This document shows, piece by piece, positions 1 through 7,060 of a DNA stretch of 16,024 bases. The position numbers and the translations under genes are program-made. The notes beneath the pieces are model-generated. The model did not search any database. It worked only from the letters and a program-made list of their open reading frames with translations, and was not told the DNA's origin. The DNA comes from Thermoplasmata archaeon (GTDB lineage Archaea; Thermoplasmatota; E2; DHVEG-1; B18-G2), in NCBI GenBank assembly GCA_021161685.1, contig JAGHAD010000005.1, forward strand, positions 1-16,024, in the 5' to 3' direction. The first letter of the stretch is position 1; each line of letters opens with the position of its first letter.

Positions 1-384
1 ATATTGATATTTTCCATCCTTTCCAACCCAGTAAGAATTCAGAACTTCCAGATTGGGATACCTCTTTGCGACCCTCTCCTCAGCTATCCTCTGCAGGCTT
101 TTGGCTGGAGTTATTTTTGCCCTTCCCATTTTAGAAGGTTTTCTCCCTCCCCTAATATCGGGCTTTCTAAGACCTCCCCTTCTTACCCTTGCCCTCACTA
201 TAACAAATCCTTGCTTTGCCTTATAGCCCAAAGCCCTGGCTCTATCCAACCTCAGAGGTTTGTCCACCCTTACGAAACTCTCTTCTTTCCTCCACTGGAT
301 AAGCCTCTGCTTGTATGGAGATGTGTAGCTTTTATCTGGTCTTTTCCACTGCTCCGCTATGAAGCTGTAAAGGCTCCTTACCAT
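1..384 (-). CDS. rpl15e: 50S ribosomal protein L15e (eL15), C-terminus cut by window edge
   Basis: The minus strand from ATG at 384 is open to the window edge for 128 codons with no stop. It begins [20 protein letters not shown] and contains [65 protein letters not shown]. This is the signature of eL15, a large-subunit protein that binds 23S rRNA and is found in archaea and eukaryotes but not in bacteria. Full-length archaeal eL15 is about 190 residues, so roughly a third is missing at the C-terminus. The ATG gives the usual M-[VA]-RSLYS start; an in-frame TTG four codons upstream is less likely. I see no good Shine-Dalgarno, but a TATA-like element at about 412-421 would put the transcript start near the ATG. 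The plus-strand reading of the same DNA is a shadow. Identification is secure. Confidence 0.96.
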   Translation of the reverse strand, partial: MVRSLYSFIAEQWKRPDKSYTSPYKQRLIQWRKEESFVRVDKPLRLDRARALGYKAKQGFVIVRARVRRGGLRKPDIRGGRKPSKMGRAKITPAKSLQRIAEERVAKRYPNLEVLNSYWVGKDGKYQY

Positions 385-411
385 CTTATCAGGCAAGAGG
401 AATAAGTTTCT

Positions 412-425
412 TGTATAAATTTTTA
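412..425. promoter_or_regulatory. Shared TATA element between eL15 and the divergent radical SAM gene
   Basis: An A/T run (TATAAATTTTTA, about 414-425) sits in the 59-bp gap between the divergent starts at 384 and 444. On plus it lies about 25-30 nt before ATG 444, and on minus about 30-36 nt before ATG 384. It could serve as a TATA box in both directions, giving almost leaderless transcripts. This is inferred from spacing only. Confidence 0.5.
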
Positions 426-443
426 ACTAAGCGTGATGGAGAA

Positions 444-1601
444 ATGAAGTACAAGAAGATCGAGGGCGAAAAGGAAATTGCTTTCATAATCTATGGCATC
501 ATTGAGGTTAGGATACCAAAGAAGGTTTACTATCGGTTTGCAAGAAAGTATAGCGATAAAGACATCATAACTTACTGCCCCCATAAAAACGTTTACAATG
601 CTATAACAAAGAGAAGACTTTATTACATTGCAGAAGAAAACGACATACCCATAATAGGTCATACCGCTTTTGGGCTGATCGATAGGGGGACTAACCTTAT
701 ACAGGTTAGGCCTTGTACAGGTTGCAACTTAAACTGCATCTTCTGCTCAGTTGATGAGGGAAGGAGCAAAACGAGAGTAACCGATTATATGGTTGACGTC
801 GATTACTTGGTGAAAAAATTCAAGGAAATTGCCGATTACAAGAGAGAGAAATGCAAGGATATAAGGATAGAAGCGCACATCGATGGGCAGGGAGAACCTT
901 TTCTGTATCCATACATAAAAGAACTGATAAAAAGGCTCCATGGAATAGCAGATATAGTATCGACGCAGACAAACGGCACTCTGTTGACAAACAAGGATAT
1001 AGGAGAACTTGAAAAATACCTTGATAGGATAAATCTCTCGATCAACAGCTTGGATGAGAGGAAAGCTTCTCTCCTTGCTGGCAATCCATCCTATAATTTA
1101 AATCATGTTGTGAACCTGGCAAAGGAAATAGCAAATAGCGAGATAGACCTACTCATTGCGCCAGTCTGGCTTCCAGGTTACAACGATGAAGATATCAGGG
1201 AGATCGTGAGGTTTGGTGAGGAAATAGGGGCTGGAAAAAAATGGAAAGCTCTGGGAATACAGAAGTACATCCGGTATAGATTTGGTAGGAATCCAAAGGG
1301 AGTTAAGCCGATGAGCTTTAAAAGGTTTTACCAAGAGCTAGAAAGGATGGGGAAAGGCTTGAGACTTTATCCCCAAGACTTTGGGATAGTCAGGTGCAGG
1401 GAGATACCACGGAAGTTTAGGGTAGGAGAGAGACTAAGGGTTAAGATAGAGATGCATGGCAGAATCAGGGGAGAAATGCTAGCTTTTGCCAGAGACAGGG
1501 TAATACAGGTAACTGACACCAATAAAGGAATAGGAGACTTCGTCGATGTGGAAATAGTGAGAAATAGACATAATATTTATGTTGCAAAAGAAATAAAATA
1601 G
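444..1601 (+). CDS. Radical SAM protein with C-terminal TRAM-like domain
   Basis: A 385-residue archaeal radical SAM enzyme of unknown substrate. The 4Fe-4S motif CNLNCIFC (C94, C98, C101 from ATG 444) follows the usual Cx3Cx2C spacing, with an extra Cys at 91. GQGEPFLYP and TQTNGTLL are typical motifs of the partial TIM barrel. The last 60 or so residues (about 325-385, FRVGERLRVKIEMHGRIRGE to YVAKEIK) look like a TRAM RNA-binding beta-barrel, as in tRNA- and rRNA-modifying enzymes, so RNA modification is a reasonable inference but not shown. It resembles the uncharacterised archaeal family I associate with COG2100, from memory. An in-frame TTG at 411 would add 11 residues, but the TATA-like box lies inside that extension, so ATG 444 is preferred. 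The gene stands head-to-head with eL15, which fits a translation-linked role. Confidence 0.85.
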   Translation: MKYKKIEGEKEIAFIIYGIIEVRIPKKVYYRFARKYSDKDIITYCPHKNVYNAITKRRLYYIAEENDIPIIGHTAFGLIDRGTNLIQVRPCTGCNLNCIFCSVDEGRSKTRVTDYMVDVDYLVKKFKEIADYKREKCKDIRIEAHIDGQGEPFLYPYIKELIKRLHGIADIVSTQTNGTLLTNKDIGELEKYLDRINLSINSLDERKASLLAGNPSYNLNHVVNLAKEIANSEIDLLIAPVWLPGYNDEDIREIVRFGEEIGAGKKWKALGIQKYIRYRFGRNPKGVKPMSFKRFYQELERMGKGLRLYPQDFGIVRCREIPRKFRVGERLRVKIEMHGRIRGEMLAFARDRVIQVTDTNKGIGDFVDVEIVRNRHNIYVAKEIK

Positions 1602-1608
1602 GCTCAAA

Positions 1609-1618
1609 TTTTTATACG
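1609..1618 (+). promoter_or_regulatory. TATA box for the 112-residue protein
   Basis: TTTTTATACG lies in the 35-bp gap after the radical SAM stop. Its TATA core starts about 26 nt before ATG 1637, the spacing expected for a leaderless archaeal transcript. The downstream gene therefore probably has its own promoter. Confidence 0.5.
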
Positions 1619-1636
1619 TTTACTTCTTTTAAAAAA

Positions 1637-1975
1637 ATGGTGGTGGGGATGGTGAGTATAGATGAAATAGAGGGAAGCTTTAGGAAATTTAGAAGTCAGT
1701 TTTGGGAAGATGTCGTTGAGGTCAATATCGAGAGAAGAGAGAAGTTTGAGAAGGTAAAAGCGAGAATGATGGAGAGCGATTACTTTAAAATGGTAAGGCA
1801 GTTTGCGGAGGAGAGAGGATGGAGGATAAAGGATGAAAACTTAACCCTGATGGCACAGAAGGAAGATAGAGATCCACTCGAGTTACCCCTCGTTAGCATA
1901 ACCGAAGACAACAAAATGTTCATTCAGCCATGGAGCAGGGTAATGAAGGAGCTTGGAAAGATAGAGGAAGGTTAA
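1637..1975 (+). CDS. Conserved-looking hypothetical protein, 112 aa
   Basis: I do not recognise this family. The product is small, soluble, highly charged and mostly helical by composition, with a charged helix at about residues 8-66 (DEIEGSFRKFRSQFWEDVVE, ERREKFEKVKARMM) and a short beta-like tail (PLELPLVSITEDNKMFIQPW). There is no signal peptide, membrane segment or Cys pair. ATG 1637 fits a leaderless start from the TATA at 1609-1618; ATG 1649 or GTG 1652 in the same frame are alternatives and would lose 4-5 residues. The stop codon overlaps the convergent DJ-1 stop by 4 nt (1972-1975). Codon use matches its neighbours, with AGA/AGG arginines and GAA/GAG-rich helices, so it is likely a real gene. 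No function can be assigned. Confidence 0.75.
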   Translation: MVVGMVSIDEIEGSFRKFRSQFWEDVVEVNIERREKFEKVKARMMESDYFKMVRQFAEERGWRIKDENLTLMAQKEDRDPLELPLVSITEDNKMFIQPWSRVMKELGKIEEG

Positions 1976-2541
1976 ACCTCTTTTATAACCATATCCTTAA
2001 GCAGAGCCTTACCAACTTCCATGGATTTTTCCTTACCAACCAATACCTCGGCAAGCCTCAAAGCAAAGAGCAAGGCGGTGGCAGGACCCCTGCTTGTAAC
2101 TACATTTCCATCCACAACAACGGGATCTTCCCTAAACGAACCACCTCCCTTTCTTACCTCTTCCTCCATCCCTGGATATATGGTTGCTTTCTTTCCCTTT
2201 AAAATTCCAGCATCCGATAATACAGATGGAGAGGCGCATATGGCAGCTATCAATCTACCTTTCTCATGCAAATCCCTTATCATTTCTATTACCCTTGAAT
2301 TTTCCCTTAGATTGATGTACCCTGGATCTCCTCCCGGTAGGACAACCGCATCGTATTTTTCTGGATAGACATCATTTATATACATATCTGGTATAATTTT
2401 TATCCCATGCGCTCCCTCGGTGCATCCTCTGCTCAACCCAATGACATCAACGCTTACTCCACATCTTCTAAGGACGTCTATAACTGTTACAGCTTCTATC
2501 TCTTCAAATCCATCTGCCAATATAACTGCTACCTTAGCCAT
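1972..2541 (-). CDS. DJ-1/PfpI family protein (DJ-1/YajL-like)
   Basis: A 189-residue single-domain flavodoxin-like protein of the DJ-1/ThiJ/PfpI superfamily. The nucleophile elbow AAICASP places the reactive cysteine at C102. GFEEIEAV (E16) matches the Glu that tunes that Cys in human DJ-1, VVLPGGDPG (67-75) is the oxyanion-side loop, and VTSRGPATAL (148-157) is a conserved DJ-1-clade motif. Family members are linked to carbonyl or glyoxal detoxification and redox stress; proteolytic activity has been claimed only for the PfpI clade. The start chosen is ATG 2541, giving MAKVAVILADGFEE. An in-frame extension to 2610 would run back into the upstream radical SAM gene and adds no family sequence. 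It begins 25 nt after the COG1031-type gene and is probably co-transcribed with it. Substrate unknown. Confidence 0.93.
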   Translation of the reverse strand: MAKVAVILADGFEEIEAVTVIDVLRRCGVSVDVIGLSRGCTEGAHGIKIIPDMYINDVYPEKYDAVVLPGGDPGYINLRENSRVIEMIRDLHEKGRLIAAICASPSVLSDAGILKGKKATIYPGMEEEVRKGGGSFREDPVVVDGNVVTSRGPATALLFALRLAEVLVGKEKSMEVGKALLKDMVIKEV

Positions 2542-2566
2542 TCGTACACCAAATAGACAAAAACCA

Positions 2567-4300
2567 TTAAATCCTTTCTGCAGAATCTTTTCTCCCAAAG
2601 ACCAAGCCAAAATCTAAGACCTTCTTTGCGATTCTGAAATCATCAAAGATTTTTATAAAATCTCTCTCATCTTTAAAAGGTCGATTCAGCATGATTCTAA
2701 GTGCTCTCCTTTTGCCGATGAGAGGAATGGCTTCCAAAGTCTCTTTTTCAGCGGAGTTAACATCTAATGGATATGGAACTGCGGTGATAGATCTATAACC
2801 ATAACCGACGACCTTTACGTCAATAAACTTTCCAAGTTGCAGGCGTCCAGGTATTCCAATGAGAATTGGATAGCTACCGATCTGTCTCGCAAAGGTCAGT
2901 TTTCCGCGATGGATTTCAGTATATACATCCTTAAGTACTCTGCCAATGGGAACCAACCTGCTGAGCATTACCCTATCTATCTCTTCTCTAACCTTCCTTT
3001 TGAACCTTTTGAAGATTTCTTTATGCTTTTTTGTAATCTTTGTTCCAACTTCATACATCCTTGTACCCGGTATTGGTATTACCTGCCTCAGATTTATCCT
3101 CCTTATAAGCAATTTAGAATCAACAATCTTTTTAAGGAAAGCAAAGTTCAACTCGAAGGTTCTTTTGCTTTCTCCCTTCAGTCCAAAGACGAAATTAATA
3201 CCAGGTAGCAGTTCCGGCAATCCATTTGCTCCAATCCTAGATCCAACCTCATTCAATATCCTTATAGCCTCCATCACTTGATCCGGATCAGCCTTCAAGT
3301 TGTTTTTCTTTATAACAACCGGATCCGCACTCTCAACTCCAAATGCGGCGACATCTCCAGGAGTATGGTACTTTATTATCACCTTTGCAACTTCCCTGCT
3401 TTTTTCTGGATGCCTAGCTATAACACCGGGATTTGCATTGTCTATGTGCAAGGTTCTAAGGCAAGGAGCTACAAATCTTATTCCTCTAAACAACCTCTCT
3501 ATTGCTTGAGGATTTGGTTCGGGAAATTCTTCCTCACCACAACCTTTAGCCATGTAAGAAAATATGCAAGGTTGATTCCCTATTCTGAAGTTTCTTACAC
3601 CTTGCATGTAAAGTGCCCTAACCTCATCAACGATATCTCTAACTGGTCTGAAGTCAGGTAGACCTTTTAGAGGCTCACTGCAGAAAGAACAACCTCCAGT
3701 TATAGCTCTCGGGCAACCTCTATAGGTTTCTATCTCAGCAATTAAGTAATGTGGAAAATTTGGATGCTGTCTCACAATGCAGGCACCTCTAATGGCAAAA
3801 TCCCTTATTTCTCCAGATGATTCTCTTAGCTTGGTCGGGTCGACCCTATCTATGGAAAAGTTCCTTTCCGCAAGATCCTTCAAAACAACCTCTGGATCCC
3901 CCTTTATTATAAGATCAAAAACATCCATCAATTCCTCCGCATCTCTAACCCCTTTGCCTCCACTCAGTCCAAAACCATACCTAGCAGCAGGGCCGCACAG
4001 CACTTTTTTATTGTCCAAGCCACACAAAAATTCCCTCAATTCCCTTGGACTCGCGGGAAATCCAGAAAGGTATTTGCCAGGTACTATCATTCCAGCGACA
4101 ACAACTACAAGATTTGCTTTTTCCAGAACTTCCCTTTCTCCCTCTCTAACCTGATCGATGGTTATGTAGTTAATTTTTATATCTCTCTTGGCACTTCTTA
4201 TAGCTCCGGCGATATACCTAGGATATGGGCTTATGTATGGAGGTACACCCAAGCAGGTTGGCTCATCAACGTATCCATCTAGGATGGTCACTTCATTCAT
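2567..4300 (-). CDS. COG1031-type radical SAM enzyme with C-terminal helix-hairpin-helix
   Basis: About 577 residues from ATG 4300. The N-terminal 170 residues resemble a B12-binding-like Rossmann region (GVPPYISPYPRYIAGAIR, VVVVAGMIVPGKY, VLCGPAARYGFG). The radical SAM core starts at IETYRGCPR, and its Cys motif is CPRAITGGCSFC, that is Cx7Cx2C instead of Cx3Cx2C. GVESADP, LPGINFVFGL and RQVIPIPGTRMY are further core motifs. A TRAM/OB-like stretch (GRLQLGKFIDVKVVGYGYRS) follows, then a helix-hairpin-helix (KETLEAIPLIGKRRALRIML) near the C-terminus. This architecture matches the archaeal family annotated as radical SAM with C-terminal HhH (COG1031); its reaction is, to my knowledge, not settled. 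The HhH and TRAM-like parts suggest a nucleic-acid substrate, by inference. TTG 4309 is an alternative start. ATG 4300 overlaps the end of the Cys-rich small gene by 8 nt, suggesting translational coupling. Confidence 0.9.
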   Translation of the reverse strand: MNEVTILDGYVDEPTCLGVPPYISPYPRYIAGAIRSAKRDIKINYITIDQVREGEREVLEKANLVVVVAGMIVPGKYLSGFPASPRELREFLCGLDNKKVLCGPAARYGFGLSGGKGVRDAEELMDVFDLIIKGDPEVVLKDLAERNFSIDRVDPTKLRESSGEIRDFAIRGACIVRQHPNFPHYLIAEIETYRGCPRAITGGCSFCSEPLKGLPDFRPVRDIVDEVRALYMQGVRNFRIGNQPCIFSYMAKGCGEEEFPEPNPQAIERLFRGIRFVAPCLRTLHIDNANPGVIARHPEKSREVAKVIIKYHTPGDVAAFGVESADPVVIKKNNLKADPDQVMEAIRILNEVGSRIGANGLPELLPGINFVFGLKGESKRTFELNFAFLKKIVDSKLLIRRINLRQVIPIPGTRMYEVGTKITKKHKEIFKRFKRKVREEIDRVMLSRLVPIGRVLKDVYTEIHRGKLTFARQIGSYPILIGIPGRLQLGKFIDVKVVGYGYRSITAVPYPLDVNSAEKETLEAIPLIGKRRALRIMLNRPFKDERDFIKIFDDFRIAKKVLDFGLVFGRKDSAERI

Positions 4301-4430
4301 CTCTGGCAATTAGCTTAGCTATACTCCCAATTGCACATGCATTTGTTTTCTCATCAAACCACTCACACCTTATACCTAGACACTTAACTAGGTTTCCATG
4401 CCTGCTTAGCAGGGGGCAGTATTTTTGCAT
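4293..4430 (-). CDS. Small Cys-rich protein (45 aa), probable metal- or Fe-S-binding
   Basis: The minus strand from ATG 4430 to TGA 4293-4295 encodes 45 residues starting MQKYCPLLSRHGNLVKCLGI. Cysteines lie at 5, 17, 22 and 32, in the contexts YCPLL, VKCLGIRCEWFDE and NACAIGSIAKL. The pattern C...C-x4-C-W...CAIxxIA recalls short Cys-rich archaeal peptides that likely bind a metal or an Fe-S cluster; that function is inferred. Support for a real gene: a strong TATA (TATATAAAG, about 4447-4456 on minus) lies some 22-25 nt upstream, as for a leaderless mRNA. The stop also overlaps the start of the COG1031 enzyme by 8 nt, and without this gene that enzyme would have a 130-nt leader. It may be an accessory protein for the radical SAM enzyme. 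It is short and easily missed by gene finders. Confidence 0.72.
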   Translation of the reverse strand: MQKYCPLLSRHGNLVKCLGIRCEWFDEKTNACAIGSIAKLIARDE

Positions 4431-4446
4431 AGACGTGGATAGAAAA

Positions 4447-4460
4447 CTTTATATATAATT
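4447..4460 (-). promoter_or_regulatory. TATA box for the Cys-rich protein/radical SAM/DJ-1 operon
   Basis: On the minus strand AATTATATATAAAG gives a clear TATA element about 22-25 nt before ATG 4430, with no Shine-Dalgarno before that ATG. This fits a leaderless transcript reading the small gene, the COG1031 enzyme and probably the DJ-1 gene. As the sequence is nearly symmetrical it might also fire toward TFB. Confidence 0.6.
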
Positions 4461-4483
4461 TCTTTCATTAGCACAAAACAAAT

Positions 4484-4499
4484 CGAAAGGTTTAAAAAA
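4484..4499 (+). promoter_or_regulatory. BRE and TATA box of the TFB gene
   Basis: CGAAAGG followed by TTTAAAAAA reads as a good archaeal BRE plus TATA. The TATA begins 24 nt before ATG 4515, so the transcript would start at or beside the ATG. An SD-like GGGTGGAG (4504-4511) lies only 3 nt from the ATG and may be incidental. Confidence 0.6.
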
Positions 4500-4514
4500 T
4501 TTAGGGTGGAGAAA

Positions 4515-5459
4515 ATGGAAAAGGTTAAGAAAAAGAAGAGACCGACTGTAGAAGAAATCACCCGATGTCCAGAATGCGGTAGTACTAATTTGAGTTTAGA
4601 TTATGCTAGGGGAGAACTCGTTTGCGAGGATTGTGGCTTGGTTATAGATGAAAACTTTATCGATCAGGGTCCAGAATGGAGAGCATTTGATGCCGAACAG
4701 AAAGAGAAAAGAGCCAGAGTTGGAGCCCCTTTAACTTATACAATACACGATAAAGGGCTAAGCACCGTAATAGGCTGGAAGAACAAAGATTCTTATGGAA
4801 AATCGATACCAACCAGGAGTAGAGCTCAACTTTACAGGTTAAGGAAATGGCAGAGGAGAATAAGGGTATCAAACGCAACGGAAAGGAACCTAGCTGTGGC
4901 TCTGGCAGAGCTTGACAGGATGGCTTCCGCAATGGGACTACCAAGAAATGTAAGGGAAACGGCGGCGATGATTTACAGGAAGGCGGTTCTCAAGAACCTT
5001 ATAAGGGGAAGAAGTATAGAAGGGGTTGCAGCCGCAGCTCTCTATGCTGCCTGCAGGCAATGCGGGGTTCCAAGAACGCTTGATGAAATTGCCAGCGTAT
5101 CGAGGGTATCAAGGAAAGAGATAGGTAGGACCTACAGGTTTATAGCTAGAGAACTCGAACTCAAGCTCATGCCGACGTCTCCACAAGATTATATATCGAG
5201 ATTCTGTAGTGAATTGAAGCTGAGTGGAGATGTACAGGCGAAAGCTATGGAAATCCTAAAGGAAGCCGCTGACAAAGAGCTGACGAGCGGAAGGGGGCCA
5301 ACTGGGGTTGCCGCTGCAGCCATATACATAGCTTCCATACTTTGTGGCGAAAGGAGAACTCAGAGAGAGGTTGCAGACGTCGCTGGGGTTACGGAGGTTA
5401 CGATAAGAAACAGGTATAAGGAACTTGCAGAGAGATTGGATATAGACATCATACTGTAA
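4515..5459 (+). CDS. tfb: Transcription initiation factor IIB (TFB)
   Basis: TFB bridges TBP at the promoter to RNA polymerase and sets the start site. The 314-residue product has the full family layout. An N-terminal zinc ribbon uses C18, C21, C37 and C40 (CPECG, CEDCG). The B-reader/B-linker follows ([27 protein letters not shown], then [19 protein letters not shown]). Two cyclin folds end the protein, each with the repeat [18 protein letters not shown] (about 164-181) and [16 protein letters not shown] (259-274). A C-terminal helix-turn-helix that reads BRE is seen at [17 protein letters not shown]. Length is normal. ATG 4515 is chosen over GTG 4506. The stop codon shares its last A with the ATG of the FtsJ gene, so the two are an operon. 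No second TFB is in the window. Confidence 0.98.
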   Translation: MEKVKKKKRPTVEEITRCPECGSTNLSLDYARGELVCEDCGLVIDENFIDQGPEWRAFDAEQKEKRARVGAPLTYTIHDKGLSTVIGWKNKDSYGKSIPTRSRAQLYRLRKWQRRIRVSNATERNLAVALAELDRMASAMGLPRNVRETAAMIYRKAVLKNLIRGRSIEGVAAAALYAACRQCGVPRTLDEIASVSRVSRKEIGRTYRFIARELELKLMPTSPQDYISRFCSELKLSGDVQAKAMEILKEAADKELTSGRGPTGVAAAAIYIASILCGERRTQREVADVAGVTEVTIRNRYKELAERLDIDIIL

Positions 5460-6073
5460 TGGTAAGGAGCTGGAAGAAAGAAAGGAAGAGAGACATCTTC
5501 TACAGAGAAGCAAAGAAAAGAGGCTATAGGGCTAGATCTGCTTTCAAGTTGATAGATATCCAAAAGAGATTCAAGGTCATCAGGAAGGGAGATATCGTGC
5601 TGGATCTTGGCGCAGCTCCCGGAAGTTGGTGCCAGGTTACGAGTGAAATTGTTGGTAGTCAAGGAAGAGTTATAGGTATTGATCTAGTAAGCATTAAGCC
5701 CATAGATGGTGTTACCTTCATAATAGGGGATGTTACGGAGGAAGCCACTAAGGACAGATTGAGGAAGATGCTCGGTGAGAAGAAGATAGATGTGGTCTTA
5801 TCTGATCTATCTCCAAAATTATCCGGAGTCAAAACTTTGGACCATGCAAGAAGTATATGGTTGGCCGAGTGCGCCTTTGGATATGCAAAGGATTTTTTGA
5901 AGAAAGGAGGAAACTTTGTCTGCAAGGTATTCGAGGGAGAGGATTTGGATAAGTTCAAAAGAAATCTACGCTCCTTCTTCTCTACAGTGAAATGCTATAA
6001 CCCAAAAGCTTCAAGGAAGTATAGTTCGGAAATATATATTATAGCAAAAACTTTTAAACAAAAAAATATTTAA
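5459..6073 (+). CDS. rlmE: FtsJ/RlmE-family 23S rRNA 2'-O-methyltransferase
   Basis: This 204-residue SAM-dependent Rossmann enzyme is predicted to methylate a ribose 2'-OH in 23S rRNA. The bacterial RlmE target is U2552 in the A-loop; the archaeal target is inferred to be the same. The SAM-binding motif is VLDLGAAPGSW (47-57). The catalytic tetrad K-D-K-E is complete: K30 (RSAFKL), D116 (LSDLSP), K156 (VCKVFEG) and E191 (SSEIYII). The start RSWKKERKRDIFYREAKKRG is typical. Some archaeal relatives carry a C-terminal TRAM domain; this one ends after the methyltransferase fold. Its ATG overlaps the TFB stop by 1 nt. The A/T-rich 3' end probably doubles as the promoter area of the next gene. Confidence 0.95.
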   Translation: MVRSWKKERKRDIFYREAKKRGYRARSAFKLIDIQKRFKVIRKGDIVLDLGAAPGSWCQVTSEIVGSQGRVIGIDLVSIKPIDGVTFIIGDVTEEATKDRLRKMLGEKKIDVVLSDLSPKLSGVKTLDHARSIWLAECAFGYAKDFLKKGGNFVCKVFEGEDLDKFKRNLRSFFSTVKCYNPKASRKYSSEIYIIAKTFKQKNI

Positions 6074-6093
6074 GTTTATCAGAGTAAATTTAT
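6065..6093 (+). promoter_or_regulatory. Likely promoter of the prenyl synthase gene
   Basis: AATATTTAAG (6065-6074, overlapping the ftsJ stop) and AAATTTATT (6085-6093) are the only TATA candidates in the 48-bp gap. The first leaves room for a leader carrying the Shine-Dalgarno at 6110-6119, so it is preferred. Confidence 0.4.
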
Positions 6094-6109
6094 TTGCGGT
6101 TGCCTTACT

Positions 6110-6119
6110 GGGGGAGATC
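6110..6119 (+). promoter_or_regulatory. Strong Shine-Dalgarno of the prenyl synthase
   Basis: GGGGGAGATC ends 2 nt before ATG 6122, with its GGAG core 5 nt upstream. It is one of the best anti-SD matches in the window and fixes the start at 6122. Confidence 0.65.
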
Positions 6120-6121
6120 AA

Positions 6122-7060
6122 ATGGCACAGGTAAAGTACGATATAGGACTTTTCTTTGAAGAATGCAAGGGGGATGTAGAGAAGGTCATAAATGAAATGA
6201 TTAAGGATAAAATTATTCTTTCACAGCTCTCTGGAGGGAAAAGGCTTCGCCCGATAATTTTATTACTTGCTTTCAAAGCATGCACTGGAGGTAGAGAAAG
6301 TTTGGAGGAATACAGAAATGCTGTTGAAGGAGCGGTTAGCATAGAGCTAGCCCACACAGCTTCGCTTATACACGATGACATTATAGATAAGGATGTGATT
6401 AGAAGGGGAAAACTAGCTTTGCATGTCCAGGAGGGTGTGAGCACAGCTCTTCTCGTTGGTCACAAGATGTTAGCTCTCGGTTTCAAGATAGCCCTAAAAC
6501 ACGGCTCAGAATTCGCGAAGCTCTATGTGGATACATGGAACGAAGCCCTGGCTGGCGAGTTAATGGAAGTTGAGTTTAACAAAAGAAAACCATCTTCAGA
6601 GGATCTATTTTCCATCTACATAACAATAATAGACAAGAAAACGGCTTCGCTATTTTCATCTGCATGCAGGGCGGGTGCCTTGCAGGCAAATGCGAATGGG
6701 GAGATAGCTGATTTATTAGCGGAATATGGAAGAGAAGTTGGGAGAGCTTATCAATTTGCGGATGATCTGGTTGACCTTAAAAATGGAGAAATGTTAAGAA
6801 GCGTGATCCTTCCATTAATTGAGAAGATCACTGGAAAAAAGATAGGGAGAATAAGGAAGAATAGCATAGAAAAGAAGCTGAAGGAAAAGGAGGAGGAGAT
6901 AAAGGAATTTTACCTTGCCAATATAAGGGAAAAAGTAAAAAAGGCAGAAGAATTAATAGAAAACTCTACTCTACCCAAAAGCATTTATAGAGAAATGTTA
7001 ACATATGCTCCAAAATACATCATAAACAGGATGCTGGAATCGGTTGGCATGGTGATATAA
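6122..7060 (+). CDS. Polyprenyl (GGPP-type) diphosphate synthase, shortened after the second Asp motif
   Basis: A trans-prenyl diphosphate synthase of 312 residues that condenses IPP with an allylic diphosphate. In archaea this supplies C20/C25 chains for ether lipids or longer quinone tails. GGKRLRP (38-44) binds IPP; the first Asp-rich motif is HDDIID (D85, D86, D89) and the second FADDLVD (D214, D215, D218). The small residues A80 and S81 before the first motif would allow a product longer than FPP, by the usual chain-length rule. After the second motif the family normally has a loop of the form GKPxGxDLxxGKxTLP; here it is cut to KNGEMLRSVILP, roughly a dozen residues shorter with no GKP Lys. 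A Lys/Glu-rich C-terminal helix region follows. The stop shares one base with the next gene's ATG. Confidence 0.9.
   Translation: MAQVKYDIGLFFEECKGDVEKVINEMIKDKIILSQLSGGKRLRPIILLLAFKACTGGRESLEEYRNAVEGAVSIELAHTASLIHDDIIDKDVIRRGKLALHVQEGVSTALLVGHKMLALGFKIALKHGSEFAKLYVDTWNEALAGELMEVEFNKRKPSSEDLFSIYITIIDKKTASLFSSACRAGALQANANGEIADLLAEYGREVGRAYQFADDLVDLKNGEMLRSVILPLIEKITGKKIGRIRKNSIEKKLKEKEEEIKEFYLANIREKVKKAEELIENSTLPKSIYREMLTYAPKYIINRMLESVGMVI

Noticed and set aside
4..405. Plus-strand 133-codon ORF at the left edge
   Set aside because: It is the complement of the clear eL15 gene on the minus strand; its translation is rich in Ser, Pro, Phe and Cys as expected for an antisense frame.
1930..2368. 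Plus-strand ORFs of 90 and 115 codons over the DJ-1 gene
   Set aside because: Antisense shadows of a protein with intact DJ-1 catalytic motifs.
2542..2610. N-terminal extension of the DJ-1 protein by 23 residues
   Set aside because: It overlaps the end of the upstream radical SAM gene, has no family similarity, and ATG 2541 gives the standard MAKVAVILADG start.
2837..3661. Several plus-strand ORFs of 111-127 codons
   Set aside because: They lie wholly within the COG1031-type radical SAM gene on the other strand, and show no family sequence or promoter.
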